Shown in pieces: positions 9,846-20,386 of a stretch of 64,000 nucleotides of DNA. The translations under genes and the position numbers were made by a program. Source of the DNA: Selaginella moellendorffii (lineage: Eukaryota > Streptophyta > Lycopodiopsida > Selaginellales > Selaginellaceae). The notes beneath the pieces are model-generated. The model was not told the origin of the DNA. It saw nothing but the letters and a program-made list of their open reading frames with translations, and did no database searches. Within the stretch, counting starts at the first letter, position 1. Every line of letters begins with the position of its first letter. The stretch lies in contig NW_003314305.1 of the NCBI RefSeq assembly GCF_000143415.4, positions 748,196 to 812,195 on the forward strand, in the 5' to 3' direction.

Positions 9846-10707
9846 ATCATGCATGTTTATATAATTAATATGTATTCTTTGATGAGTGCCGCAACATTTG
9901 GATATAGATAGAGCTCAAGAAAAAGAGAAACTGATTAAAATGAAAGTAAGTAAAAAGTGTCAACCCACTCAATTTCATGCTGTGTAGAGTATCTTCTCAT
10001 GTGTTACATGCTTTTGGTATCTGGAAAGTGTATAGTTTTTGCTTTTCTAAGGCATACAGCTTGCTTTCATTAAGCAGTCTTTATCTATTGTATTTGAAAG
10101 CAACGGTTCCAAGCATCCGGGCTACTGTCTTTGGAATAGAAGTTACTTACAGCCAGCTCTCGTGCTTGATTGCATTCGCCGCGCCCTTTTTCTTCCTCGT
10201 ACAAGTAGGCCGTGGCATTGCCATAGCTTCTATGCTATGCTGCTCAATGTTCTCTTCTAACCATATATGATAACTCTTGTTGCATGAATGTGGATTTAAG
10301 AGAATTTCTCAGCCCACCACCGGGTGTTTTTGAAGATTCCCGACCAGGGCATGGAGCACAGTGGTGGAGTGAAGTTTTGTTTCCTCCTGGTGCCTGAGGA
10401 GTTTTAACGACCTCTGATATCAGTCCGAGCCAAATAACAATCTCATCACCCTCCACAGCAGAGCTCAAGAGAAATAGAAAGTAGATCCACTCCTACGAAT
10501 TTTGCGGCGAACAGCTTGAGACTATGAGCACAAAAAGGCCAGCCCCACATAATGTGTGTGGTTTACGAACTATATCCAGGGATGATTGCGTCTTTCAACG
10601 CAGCAATAGCACATTACTTCAGTATCGTGATCTATGATCAATTTTTTTATCCAAGAGGGCAAAAGAGAATAAGTCGTTTATAAAACCAGTAGTGTAGAAT
10701 GCCGTTC
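9846..10707. other. Intergenic, no gene recognised
   Basis: Contains open stretches (9977-10270 plus, 10244-10468 minus) without recognisable motifs or good splice sites. I see no RNA gene or repeat shared with the rest of the window, apart from the PPR-unit start at about 10708. Confidence 0.4.
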
Positions 10708-11734
10708 TCAAGAGAGCAGCCAGCCACGCCATTGAAGACTTCGCAACCGTGATTCGCCACTGTGCCAAATCCAAGGACTTGGCAAAGGGTCGCTGGATAC
10801 ACAGCCAGATCATTTCAGATCAAATGGAATACAGAGAGAACGTCTTCCTGGTCAATTTGCTCGTGCAGATGTATGGAAAATGCGGTAGCCCAAATGATGC
10901 CAAGCAAGTGTTTGACGCCATCGACGCCAAGAACGTTTTCTCGTGGGCAGTTATGATGACTGCATATACGGGTATCTGCAAGATGCTAAGCTTATATTTG
11001 ACGAGATGCCCGATCGGGATACTGTTGCGTGGAATACAATGCTTGGAGCGTACGCACAACACGGGCATGTAGACGAGGCAAAGATTCTTTTTGATTCGAT
11101 TCCAAATCCCAACATTGTTTCGTGGACGACAATGCTTACAGCATATGCTCAAAGTGGGTATATGTCTACCGCGAAGCATATGTTTGATTCTATGTCACTT
11201 CGCAATGCAATTGCATGGACATCAATGCTTGCTGGATATGCAAGACTCGGAGGTATCTTAGCATCTTGAGGATTGTTTCGAAAGATGCCCCAGCATGACA
11301 CTATATCAGCTACTGCAATGGTTTCGGCATTTGCCGCGAGGGGCAATGACAGAGAGGCGTGTGCCTTGTTCGAGAATATGCCGGAGAGGAACGTCTTCTC
11401 ATGGACGGCATTGCTCCAGGGATATGCCGAGAATCGTCTTCTAGACAAGGCAAAGAGCTACTTTGACAAGATGCCAGCATGGAATCTTGTGCCGTGGACT
11501 GTGCTCGTCGTTTCATATGCTCAATCCGAGCGGCTTGAGATTGCACAAGACTTGTTTGTGGAGATGCCCGAGCGGAGCATAGTGACTTGGAATGCCTTGT
11601 TGGCAGCGATTGGGCATGCCAAGTCTTTGGAGGAAGCGAAGCTTTTCCTTGTCACTATGCCCGCATGGAACTTGGTGACCAAAAACACAATCTCTCAGAT
11701 CAAGGAAGTCAAACAAAGTGAAACCACTAGTTGA
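10708..11734 (+). pseudogene. PPR protein copy C (most complete, frameshifted)
   Basis: The longest of the duplicated PPR copies. It starts near 10708 and codes IRHCAKSKDLAKGRWIHSQI (about 10750), then MYGKCGSPNDAKQVFD and about nine tandem SS-type repeats of 31 residues (for example KLIFDEMPDRDTVAWNTML), ending in KQSETTS*. Around 10966 the stretch coding AYAQNGY has lost about 7 bases relative to copy B, shifting the frame. A second break is the TGA after GGILAS (about 11267). There is no E or DYW editing domain. The copy C lesion near 10966 differs from the copy B lesion at the matching place, so each was broken separately. Probably untranslated as a whole. Confidence 0.8.
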
Positions 11735-12390
11735 CTTGGCTAATGCTTCTGTCATGAGCTTGCTGGAAGAGGAGGCGTCATCGTTGGTGGATCGAACCAC
11801 AGCCATGCAACGCGGGATACACAAGACTCTATTGCAGAAGGGAAAGACCATGGAAATGAAGAGCGAGAACAACTACAACTTCGATGTTATACCAGGATCT
11901 CTTCCTGCGGTCTAAGAACATTGACTTGTTTCCGGAGAACGAGCAACCGCTGCTTTGGTGGTGTTATTGCAAGATGAACTGCTTCAGACTTCTTGTACGC
12001 TGTGCACAGGCTGAGGCCGAACTATTTGCTGCTTCCTGCGAACGCTCTCAAATTTGCACGACAATCTCCATGAAATTCAGGTCAATTCACTCTAATCTCA
12101 ACAACCAACTCGAGCCACTTATACAGATGACAGAAAGCCTCAAGATGATCTCTCTCTCGTATCTACTCTCAAAGACATCCCAGCTTGGGGAATTCGAACT
12201 CCTAAGGAGCACCAGCCTGCCTCACGAATTCTCAAACACTAGCTTATATACTACCTACGCTGTCATTCCATGATCCTCTTGGGTCACAACTGCGGATGCC
12301 CGATAGCAAATTCCTCCAGGCATCATTAGAAAATCCTCTGCGCCACCTTGCCACCTGACCTTGGGCGGCACAAGCTTTAAGAGCAGACGC

Positions 12391-12675
12391 ATAGGTTTGT
12401 AAAGAAGGGAGAGCACTTCGGCAGAGAGATCAAGGATTACTATTAGGATCGTAAAAGGTCACCAAAGTTGTGGGACTTCCATTGTTTAAGATGGGAGTGT
12501 TTGTGCTCGTGGGTGTGACGTGTTCATAAAGCTTGTGAGCCTCGCCTTGCCACTTCAGAAACACTTCTCCAGCAGCTCAATGGGATCTCGTTCCTAGCGA
12601 CTACAACCTCAACATTGCAATCTAATTTGTATTTTTCAGTTACTTTTTTTGTGTGTACATTCGCATGAAATAACT
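12391..12675 (+). pseudogene. Relic of the 7944-9845 membrane-protein family, copy C
   Basis: Counterpart of 1048-1330. It keeps a stretch lost in copy A (GGACTTCCATTGTTTAAGA, matching the gene at about 9530-9548), and lacks the AGTTCAAGTCACT piece kept in A. The two relics therefore decayed independently after block duplication. Confidence 0.65.
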
Positions 12676-13129
12676 GAGGAACTGTGCTTCCAAGCGAAAT
12701 TCAAGGTTAAAATGAGAGGGGTACACTGCAAAAGAAACACTAGCCCGAAAAGCAAAGATCCAAATGCTATTGGAATAGAAGCAGCCACATTCTCCACCAG
12801 AAAGCATAGCATCCATAGACGACATACAGCTTGCAGTCATGAAAGAATCTCTATCTCTTCCTTTTATTTCATTTGCTAGACTCTTCATTGGTTTTGTGTT
12901 TTATGGACGTCTGAAAACTCGAACGTTGCGCTAAAGATTTGGCCCACCAGAAGCATTAGAAAGCCGAGTCAACTTGTGGTTACACTTTGCTTGGCTTCAT
13001 TGATTCGGTCTGGAGAACATTAAAGAGAAACCAAACAAGAGAATGGGACTTACGAGCATGCAAACAAGCACAATACAAGGCTTTTCATGAGCAGGGCAGA
13101 ATGGGTGCGAGGCGACACGCGAAGAACAG

Positions 13130-14110
13130 CCATCGGCGTGGATCTGGGCGACGATGCTCTCTCTTGGGGGCTGTGGAGTAGGGAAATTCAGAGCTCTCAG
13201 CAAGATAATGCTGAGAATCGTCTTCTAGACACAAAACGCTACTTTGACAAGGACTGTGCTCGATGCTCAATGTGAGCGGCTTGAAGTCGGACGAGGCTTG
13301 TTCTAAGTGGAGTATAGCGACTTGGAATGCCTTGGTGACAGCGATAGGGCATACCAAAGAAGACTGGCCCTTGCAGTTGGCGATATAGTGTCATGCCGAG
13401 TCTGGCAACATGGAATCAAACATATGCTGTTGTCCATAACAAGGGTTAGGATCAAAGAGAATCTTGCAGCAACATGCATATGAACCAATCCATGCAACAG
13501 TATATGCTTTTAGTTTTGATTTTTGCCACTCAGTGGTTTTTGTGATTACTTGTTGATGTTGAGATTGAGACGGACATAGTACTATTATTTTCCCTCTTGG
13601 CTTTGTTCTTGAATTGTAGTTATTATCTTTTCATAAATATTAAATGTTTACTTTTAAAACAAAATTCTCTCCACACAATAAAACGTTCTTGGCTCGCTTG
13701 GCATCACTTGTACTAGAGCATCGAGCATATGCCCAATCTGGGCATATGCTCCAGTCATTGCATTCCACACGCATCGACGTATACCCAGAGGGTGCTTATG
13801 GACAAGGCCAAGGAGGTGTTCAGGCTGGCAAAGGATCCGGCTGTGGACCTCTGGGGATGATCGCCGAGAGTGGGATCTTGAGACAGCCAAGGCGATGGTG
13901 CACAGGATGAAAACTCAAGTGTGGCTTCTTGCACGCCATTGTTTGACATAAAGGCTGGAGAAATCAGCGATGCACAGGACGTCTTCAACAGGATGATGGG
14001 TTTACCTCGATCAGGCAATATTCTCTGAGGCAAAGGGCATCTTCAAGCTCATGCCCAACACAGTCGCATGGAACACGATCATCCCTGCTCATGGAGAGAT
14101 GAGGAGGTGA
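13130..14110 (+). pseudogene. PPR relics, block C
   Basis: Duplicate of 2140-3005. It reads AENRLLDTKRYFDK, then DKAKEVFRLAKDPAVDLWG, GEISDAQDVFNRMMG and MPNTVAWNTIIPAHG across shifted frames. At 13725-13775 the minus strand also reads WNAMTGAYAQIGHM, a PPR motif on the opposite strand, so a small inverted piece is present. Confidence 0.55.
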
Positions 14111-14389
14111 GAATTATGTTCGAAGGGATAGGAGTGCAGCGTGACGACTTTGGAAATATCATAATCACGTGAAAGCTGATGGGACTCTTGATAAGCTTGT
14201 CACTAAGGTATTTGCAATTTGCATAATTTTGTTTTGTAGATAATCCTCTTTATTGCGGAAGTTTGACGAGCTCTCTTATCGAAGGTCTTTTCCTCGGCAA
14301 GAATGTAGTAGTAGTGTAAACCTATTGCCGTCCGAGAAGACGTCCTCGGCGGTTTGGAGGTGCCCGGCCCGGGCGTAAGCGGAGATGAT

Positions 14390-14590
14390 GATCTCGAGAG
14401 AGCAGCCAGCCACCCCATTGATTCGTCACTGTGCCAAATCGAAGGACTTGGCAAAAGGTCGCTGGATACACAGTCAGATCATTTCAGATGGCATGCAAAG
14501 TCTTTGGAGGGTTCCTTGTCACACGGTCTAAGCAAGAACATTGACTTGTTTGCGGTGAATGAGGAGCCTCATTTATTACGACAATGAACT
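14390..14590 (+). pseudogene. PPR 5'-end relic, block C
   Basis: Duplicate of 3253-3450. The DNA reads through IRHCAKS..DLAKGRW and the HSQIISD segment, then jumps to the 3' flank sequence of the PPR unit. Middle deleted. Confidence 0.6.
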
Positions 14591-14924
14591 GCTCGTGTGC
14601 TGACACCCAGATGAGGCCGAATTATTTGCTGCTTCCTGCGAACGTCTTAAATGTGCAGAACAATCACCATGACGAAGAGGTATGACAATCAGCGGTTTGC
14701 TTTTTTCCTTGTGCTTGTACTCAACAGGTTTCCTTCCCTTCTTGTTACGCTGGGCGTGTTTCTACTACGAGAAAAGGTCTAACATCTCATTTATGCTTTG
14801 GCAATGGATACGTTTAACTGAATCCACTGTGCTCCAGTTCCTAAATCTAACTGCAAAGCTGTAATTATCGTGGGAAAAGAAAACTCGCAAGTTATTTTCA
14901 ACTTCAAGAGTTGCCTGAGATCAA

Positions 14925-15480
14925 GCACCTGAGACTGTGGAATGTTCTTATCACCATCTGTGTTTTGCCTGTATTTCCCTGGAGTTGATACTTAGGCTCT
15001 TCACGAGGTAACGGCTTTCGATGTTGGCTACCTTGTCCATGGCCATGAATCTCTGTTGTTGCTAGACGACCACTCTTCCAGACTCAAGATGCGACCCACC
15101 AGGAAGTAAAGAAAGCAGAGCCTGAAAAGACACTCACATACCACACTGCCCTTTCTCTGCATGGTTCATGTGTCTTCGTCTGCCCGAAACTCCAATTGGC
15201 TGAGTAAACAAACACATAAGGTCGGTCGTCATTGCAGTGAAGGCGAAGAGCTTCTCTTTACGTTCCAGCGGCTTTTTAAGCTGGAGCAGGCCCGAGGTCC
15301 AGAGCTACTCTTCCTCTCTCGTTCATTGGCTTGCACAGTTTTCATGGAGAGTGTTCTGTTTCTTTCCTTTCTTCTCCTTTTTTTTCTCCCAGTTCAGTAA
15401 GCACGCGACGCAGCAGCTCCTACAGCTTACCGGGGAGATCGAGACCTCGTGCTGAGTTTTTGTTTTACAGGTAGCTCTGG
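14925..15480 (-). repeat. R1 dispersed repeat, block C copy
   Basis: The minus strand matches 48880-49270 on the plus strand (shared AAAACAAAAAxTCAGCACGAG, GAGAACACTCTCC-like, GTAGCTCTGGACC and CCAATTGG stretches). It is longer at the 5' side than the block A copy, which has lost 15250-15475. The LepA-end relic is at about 14995-15080. Confidence 0.55.
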
Positions 15481-15626
15481 AGAATTCGCAAGCTTCTCCC
15501 AAAAAAAGGCTGTCCAAGTTTCTAACATCCAATACGCCTCTGAAGCATCCGTTCTTTACTCGAAGCGAGGTTCCCACTCGCCAGCTCCTTGTATGTATAC
15601 TTTTGAGGCAAGCCTTGCAGTGCCTG

Positions 15627-16908
15627 TCAAGCCTGTGCTTCCAGATCATCAGCACGACCAAGCCAACCGAATGCTCTGCGACCACCCTGACGAGAGTGGA
15701 GAGACATGCCCTTGTCCAGACACGGGGGGTTCAGCGGCGTTGTCAGGTTGATGTTGCTGCTGCTTTGCTGCTCGTGTGAGGCTAAACTCCCGTAGGCCAC
15801 CCGCGGACATGACTTGCAGTCAATCTCGTCGATAAGCCTGTCCATTTCCTGTACGGATTTATCGGCACTTGAAATAAGGCATTGCTCTTCCTTCGTTGAT
15901 ATCTTGAGCCTTCGGCTATTGTATCCAGGCCTTGATCCTAGACAATAGAAAAGACGAAAAGAAAAAGTGTAAGTCACCTTTACCTGTCTAGCTGAGAAGT
16001 AAAAGCTGAGACCACAGCTATGCTCACAATCGCGATAAGAAGAAGCTGACAAAAAATACCTGGGGGAAAAGCAATGCTAATGAGTTCCTTGTCACCATTG
16101 ACAAGCTGGGATAGCTGAAACCTGGAGTGTCAGCGAGCATAATGGCAGATGCAAGAGAAATGTGCCGCATCGTGTGTCGACCGCGAATGACTTCATTGTC
16201 GACTTCGTCTAGTGCCTGTACACGCGACAAGTTAGTTTCAGACGAACTTCGAAGGTATACAGACCTGGATGTCATCTGGTGGAAGGCAAGATTTTCCACG
16301 TAGAAAGTTGATCAAGCTCGATTTTCGGACTCCACTTGGGCCAAAAACAGCTGATGTTTTATCTTCATGAAGCCCCATACCAGTCTCTACACTGCATATG
16401 TATAGTTTATATCCCGACTCCATCAGCTGCTTCTCCCAGCTATCTTTCATCTGAAAACTAAAGATGATCCTTCTATCAGCTTTGCAAAAGAAATAAAACG
16501 GGTACCTCCTGAGTAACAAGATCCGCCTTACTGAGCACCACTGCTAGAGGTATTCCAGTAGACTCGCCTTCGACTAAGAACCTATTCATTATCACAGGAT
16601 CCAAGCGCGGCCTATCCAGCACCAGTAGCAAATCAACATTAGCCACTGGTATTTTGGAGAAGTGCTCTCACCACGTAAAGAAGCTTAATCCCTGCTCTAA
16701 AGCCCTCTTCTTGCAAGCTCATCGAGCGCTCCAGCTCGTTCACCACGACAGTCATGAAATTCGCCTGCGCCGACCTGACCTGACCGACTGCTCGATCCTC
16801 GGCTAAAAGATTGTCGAATCGCCTCACATCCGCTACATCACGCACCTGTTGATTCCACTGGCGAGAGACTTGCTTGGAATCGCCCCGCCGCTGCGCACCG
16901 GCATGCAA
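15627..16908 (-). pseudogene. RsgA/YjeQ-type ribosome-assembly GTPase, degraded
   Basis: Minus strand, ATG at 16908. The order matches circularly permuted RsgA GTPases, which assist 30S maturation (organellar forms in plants): SAQANFMTVVVNELE and LLYVVRALLQ (OB region), NVDLLLVLDRPRLDP, RFLVEGESTGIPLAVVLSKA (G4-like), an intron 16505-16451, then SAVFGPSGVRKSSLINFLR (G1), an intron, RGRHTMRHISLA, and LADTPGFSYPSL (G3). Three faults: the P-loop GVGKSS is GVRKSS; about 40 residues of the OB fold after RALLQNT are deleted with a frame change; the zinc-finger Cys/His segment after LLFPQ is not found. The C-terminal exon-like piece (RRLKISTKEE to RLIDEID) remains. Dead gene; parent of the block A relic. 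Confidence 0.75.
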
Positions 16909-17439
16909 CCTAGACCTCTACCCTTTTCTTTTTGGCGCCAAAATCGGGTTTAAATCAGATTTTTAGGGTTCTTGGGAGGGAAAAATGCACTACGTACATA
17001 ATCTCGCAAGGAAGGTGTCTGCGGTACTTGACGCTCCACGCTTCTCGAAACGTATGAGATGGAAAGAAGACCATTTGAGTGAAAAAACAAATTTATTGTT
17101 TCTCACTCTTTATTTTCTATCTCCAGATCGCGTTGAGAAATTTTAAATTCCAGCGGCTATGGGACGATCCATGATATGCTAGGTACCTTGTCTCAAATTC
17201 CTTGACCAACTTTGTTTTTCTTTGATTTTTTTTTTCCATCACTAGGATCGCTGCTTCTTTCCAGATACACTAAAGTAGCACTTGTTCCGGGGGGATAACG
17301 TCGAGGAGGCCTCCCCAGAGAGGCAACGGATTATGTTCCTTTGAGCGTTCCAGGAGTCAGCTTGCCGCATATGAAGATCAAAGCTTTGCATGGCAGCGTA
17401 AGTTCTTTCGGACAATGCTTACACTCACACTGATGCTGG
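16909..17439. other. Intergenic, no gene recognised
   Basis: AT-rich near 17080-17250, then mixed composition. A short stretch (17270-17440) has exon-like composition and a GTAAGT at 17399, but matches no family I can name. Confidence 0.35.
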
Positions 17440-18215
17440 TTTTCCAGGAGGATGTCTCTTCGACTCTGGACTTGATCCATTCCAGCCGGTTCGAGTTCCT
17501 GTTCTTGGTCGAGTGCTCGGCTAGCAGACTAACTCCACTGAGCTCTCAAAGTCATCGCCATTCCTTTCTGGCTCAAACAAGGTTGTCCCTCGCAACAAAT
17601 GCCGAATTGCCGTCACTGTTATAGTGTCATGCTGGGGCATCTTTCGGAAGAATCATCGAGAGACCAACATGCCTCCTTATTCTGGCTCTTCATCTGATTA
17701 TACAACACAAAGAAACTTCGTCTTTGACGAAAGCCTTACTTCTTCGCACTAGTCTTGCATATCCAGCAAGCATTGCGATTGCATTTCGGGGTGACATGGA
17801 ATCAAACATATGCTTTACGCTGGACATATACCCACTTTCGGCATAAGCCGTAATTAGGACAAGAAGTTTGGATCCGGTGCATTGTCAACGTGTGCATATG
17901 AACCAAGCACTGTATTCCATGAAGCAATATCTCGAACCGGCATGTTGTCAAAGATAAGTTTAGATGCCCATATGCCCATATGCATCACCATTGAAGACCA
18001 CGAGAAAACGTTCTTGGCGTCGATGGTGTCGAACGCTCGCTTGGCATCACTAGTGCTACAGCATTTTCCATACATATGGCCGAGCAGATTTGCCAGGAAA
18101 ACGTTCTCCCTTTCGATCTGGCTGTGTATCCAGGGACCCTTTGCCAAAGTCGGCACAGTGGCGAATCATAGTTGCAAAGTCTTAATGGCTGCTCTCTCTC
18201 GAGCACTCTTTAGAA
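17440..18215 (-). pseudogene. PPR pseudogene copy D (inverted)
   Basis: The minus strand is a fourth copy of the duplicated PPR gene. It has GPWIHSQIERENVFLANLL, MYGKC, AKRAFDTIDAKNVFSW, FDNMPVRDIASWNTVLGSYA, AYAESGYMSS and MFDSMSPRNAIA, then a tail matching the MPQHDTIS region of copy C (about 17600-17640). Several indels interrupt it. It begins just after the stop of the intact PPR gene, on the same strand. Confidence 0.7.
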
Positions 18216-18241
18216 CAGCATTCTATAACACTCCTAAGGCC

Positions 18242-20317
18242 TTACTTTGATTTGAGCAAAAGATCTATTCTCTTTTGCTCTAGTCTCGCCACCTCATCTT
18301 GCATGCCCGCGGAGGAAAAGACCTTGGAGAGACAGACATAAAGCCCCGAATCCTCCGGAACCAAAGAGATCACTTCATTCGCCACCTCTCTCCCAAGCTT
18401 GGAATCTCCATGAACGCTACAAGCACTGACAAGAGCCGACCACGCAGGGAAATCCGCCTCAAATGGCATGCTAACGATCAAATCCCGAGCCTCCCGGAGC
18501 TTCCCGGCGCGACACAAGAGATCAACCATGCAATGGAAGTGCTCGCCATTGGGATCCAATCCACAGTCTTGCATTGCGAGAAACAATTCCCTCGACTTCT
18601 CGAAGAACCCACTCCGGCTACAACCCACCAGAGAGCTCGTGAAAGTCACAGTGGTCGGAGAAGCTCCACACTGGAGCATTTCCCTCAAGAGCTCCAGAGC
18701 GTCGGGCATATGCCCAAACTGGGCATATGCTCCGATCATCGCATTCCACAGGATAGGATCTACTGTGGACAAGCCATCAAACATTGCCCTTGCCCGTACG
18801 AGATCTCCACACTTGCCGTACATAGTCACCAGTGCGTTGAGCACTTTGCCGTGGAGTTTGTACCCGCTGTCCACGATAACTCCGTGCAAGAGCCTCCCCA
18901 CCGCCCGATCCGCGACCGCCGTACACGCATCGACGGCCGAGACAAACGTGCTCTCGCTGGGGTTCACCCCCTCGAGATCCATTGTACGGAAGATCTCCAG
19001 GGCCTCGTGGCCGTGACCGTTGTGCGAATATGCCGCCACCATTGCGTTCCACGCCACCACGTCACGCTCCAGCATGGCGTCAAAGGCCCGCCTGGCAGCG
19101 CCCACGTCACCGCACTTGCCGTACATGTTCACCACCGAGGTGGCCACCATCAGATGGGCCGCGTAGCCGCTCTCCTCCGCGCAAGCGTGTACGGTCTTGC
19201 CCTCTTCCAGTGTGGGGCACGAATCCAGCAGATTCGCGAAAGTGGCGCTGTCCGGGGCGATTCCATTGAGATCCATTAGCCGGAAGCAATCCAGGGCTTG
19301 GCGATGGAATCCACTTCGCCCAAACGCGACCATCATTATGTTCCAGGAGATGTGATCGCGCCCGGGCATGGAATCGAAGAGCGATTTGGCATCGTTGAGG
19401 TTCTCGCCCACCAGATACGCGCAGAGCAGCGCATTCCAGGCTGCGATCTCGTCGCTCTTGCTCGCCATCTCCAGGGAGTCGAATATCCGCTTGGCATCGC
19501 CCGGGCTGCCACACCGGCCGTACGCATTGACCAGTGCCGTACACACCTTGTAGTCGCACGTACACCCAAGAGTCAACGCCGCGTCGTACAGTGCGTCTGC
19601 GAGCCGCAGCTCCCCGACCCTGCCGCACGCGTCCAGCGCAGAGATGAGCGACACGTGGTTGGGCGTGACGCCGTCGATGTCCATGGACTTAAAGAGATCG
19701 ACGGTCTGGGTGTCGTGCCCGCTCTGGGCATATGCTGCGAGCATGGCGTTCCACGACACAATGTCTCGCTGCTCCATCCCATCAAACAAGGCCTTGGCAC
19801 GCTGGAGATGCCCGTTCTGGGAATATGCCGTGACCATTGCGTTATACGTCACCATGGTCCTTTGTGGCGACCGGTCAAAGATCTCCTTGGCCTCCTCCAG
19901 ACGCCCGTTCTGGGCATATGCCGTGATCATGATATTCCAGGAATAAACGTTCCTCCTCTCACCCAGGGAGTCGAATATTCCCCTCGCGGCATGGAGGTGG
20001 CCGCATTTCCCGTACAGCTGGGTGAGGAGATTGCAAAGGTAGGAGCTCTGTCCGTACTCTCCCTTGGAGATGAGGGTGTGGAGGTCGCGGCCCTCGGTGA
20101 GAGCTTTGAATTCGATGCATTTCCGGAGGAGAGAAGCGTAGTCGTTGTCATCTAGATGCTGGTGATCGACCTGGAGATGCTGGATGACCTCTTTCAATCG
20201 CGATCGATTTGGAATCGAGACGAAGGATTTGCCAGGCTCAGTTGAAGAATCACAAAAAGAAGAAGAAGACTTCGTAGTTGAGTAGCAAGAACTCGTAGCA
20301 TCCAGAACTCTACACAT
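18242..20317 (-). CDS. PLS-type pentatricopeptide repeat protein, 691 aa, intact
   Basis: Single intronless frame from ATG (20317) to TAG-side stop at 18242. The first ~40 residues are rich in Ser/Thr with few acids, as in a mitochondrial or plastid presequence (inference). From about residue 60 it is tandem PPR motifs alternating P, L and S types, with NAMVTAYSQNGHLQRAKALF, LVNAYGRCGSPGDAKRIFD and VVNMYGKCGDVGAARRAFD as clear examples. The C-terminal ~90 residues (HFHCMVDLLCRAGKLREARD, PAWSALVSACSVHGD, YVCLSKVFSSAGMQDEV) form E-type repeats; there is no DYW deaminase domain. PLS-E proteins usually select cytidines for organellar RNA editing and borrow a deaminase. Copies A-D are SS-rich and only distantly similar, so this is not their parent. 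An AT-rich ATATAAAT lies 23-30 bp upstream. Confidence 0.9.
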   Translation of the reverse strand: MCRVLDATSSCYSTTKSSSSFCDSSTEPGKSFVSIPNRSRLKEVIQHLQVDHQHLDDNDYASLLRKCIEFKALTEGRDLHTLISKGEYGQSSYLCNLLTQLYGKCGHLHAARGIFDSLGERRNVYSWNIMITAYAQNGRLEEAKEIFDRSPQRTMVTYNAMVTAYSQNGHLQRAKALFDGMEQRDIVSWNAMLAAYAQSGHDTQTVDLFKSMDIDGVTPNHVSLISALDACGRVGELRLADALYDAALTLGCTCDYKVCTALVNAYGRCGSPGDAKRIFDSLEMASKSDEIAAWNALLCAYLVGENLNDAKSLFDSMPGRDHISWNIMMVAFGRSGFHRQALDCFRLMDLNGIAPDSATFANLLDSCPTLEEGKTVHACAEESGYAAHLMVATSVVNMYGKCGDVGAARRAFDAMLERDVVAWNAMVAAYSHNGHGHEALEIFRTMDLEGVNPSESTFVSAVDACTAVADRAVGRLLHGVIVDSGYKLHGKVLNALVTMYGKCGDLVRARAMFDGLSTVDPILWNAMIGAYAQFGHMPDALELLREMLQCGASPTTVTFTSSLVGCSRSGFFEKSRELFLAMQDCGLDPNGEHFHCMVDLLCRAGKLREARDLIVSMPFEADFPAWSALVSACSVHGDSKLGREVANEVISLVPEDSGLYVCLSKVFSSAGMQDEVARLEQKRIDLLLKSK

Positions 20318-20386
20318 TACAATAATTTAGTTTCTCCTTAAATTTATATTCTGATAATCCACAAACACACACCAAATATTTATTCA

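Noticed and set aside
18299-20155. Long open frames (285 and 326 codons) antisense to the PPR gene
   Set aside because: They mirror the codon periodicity of the clear PPR frame on the other strand and carry no recognisable motif.
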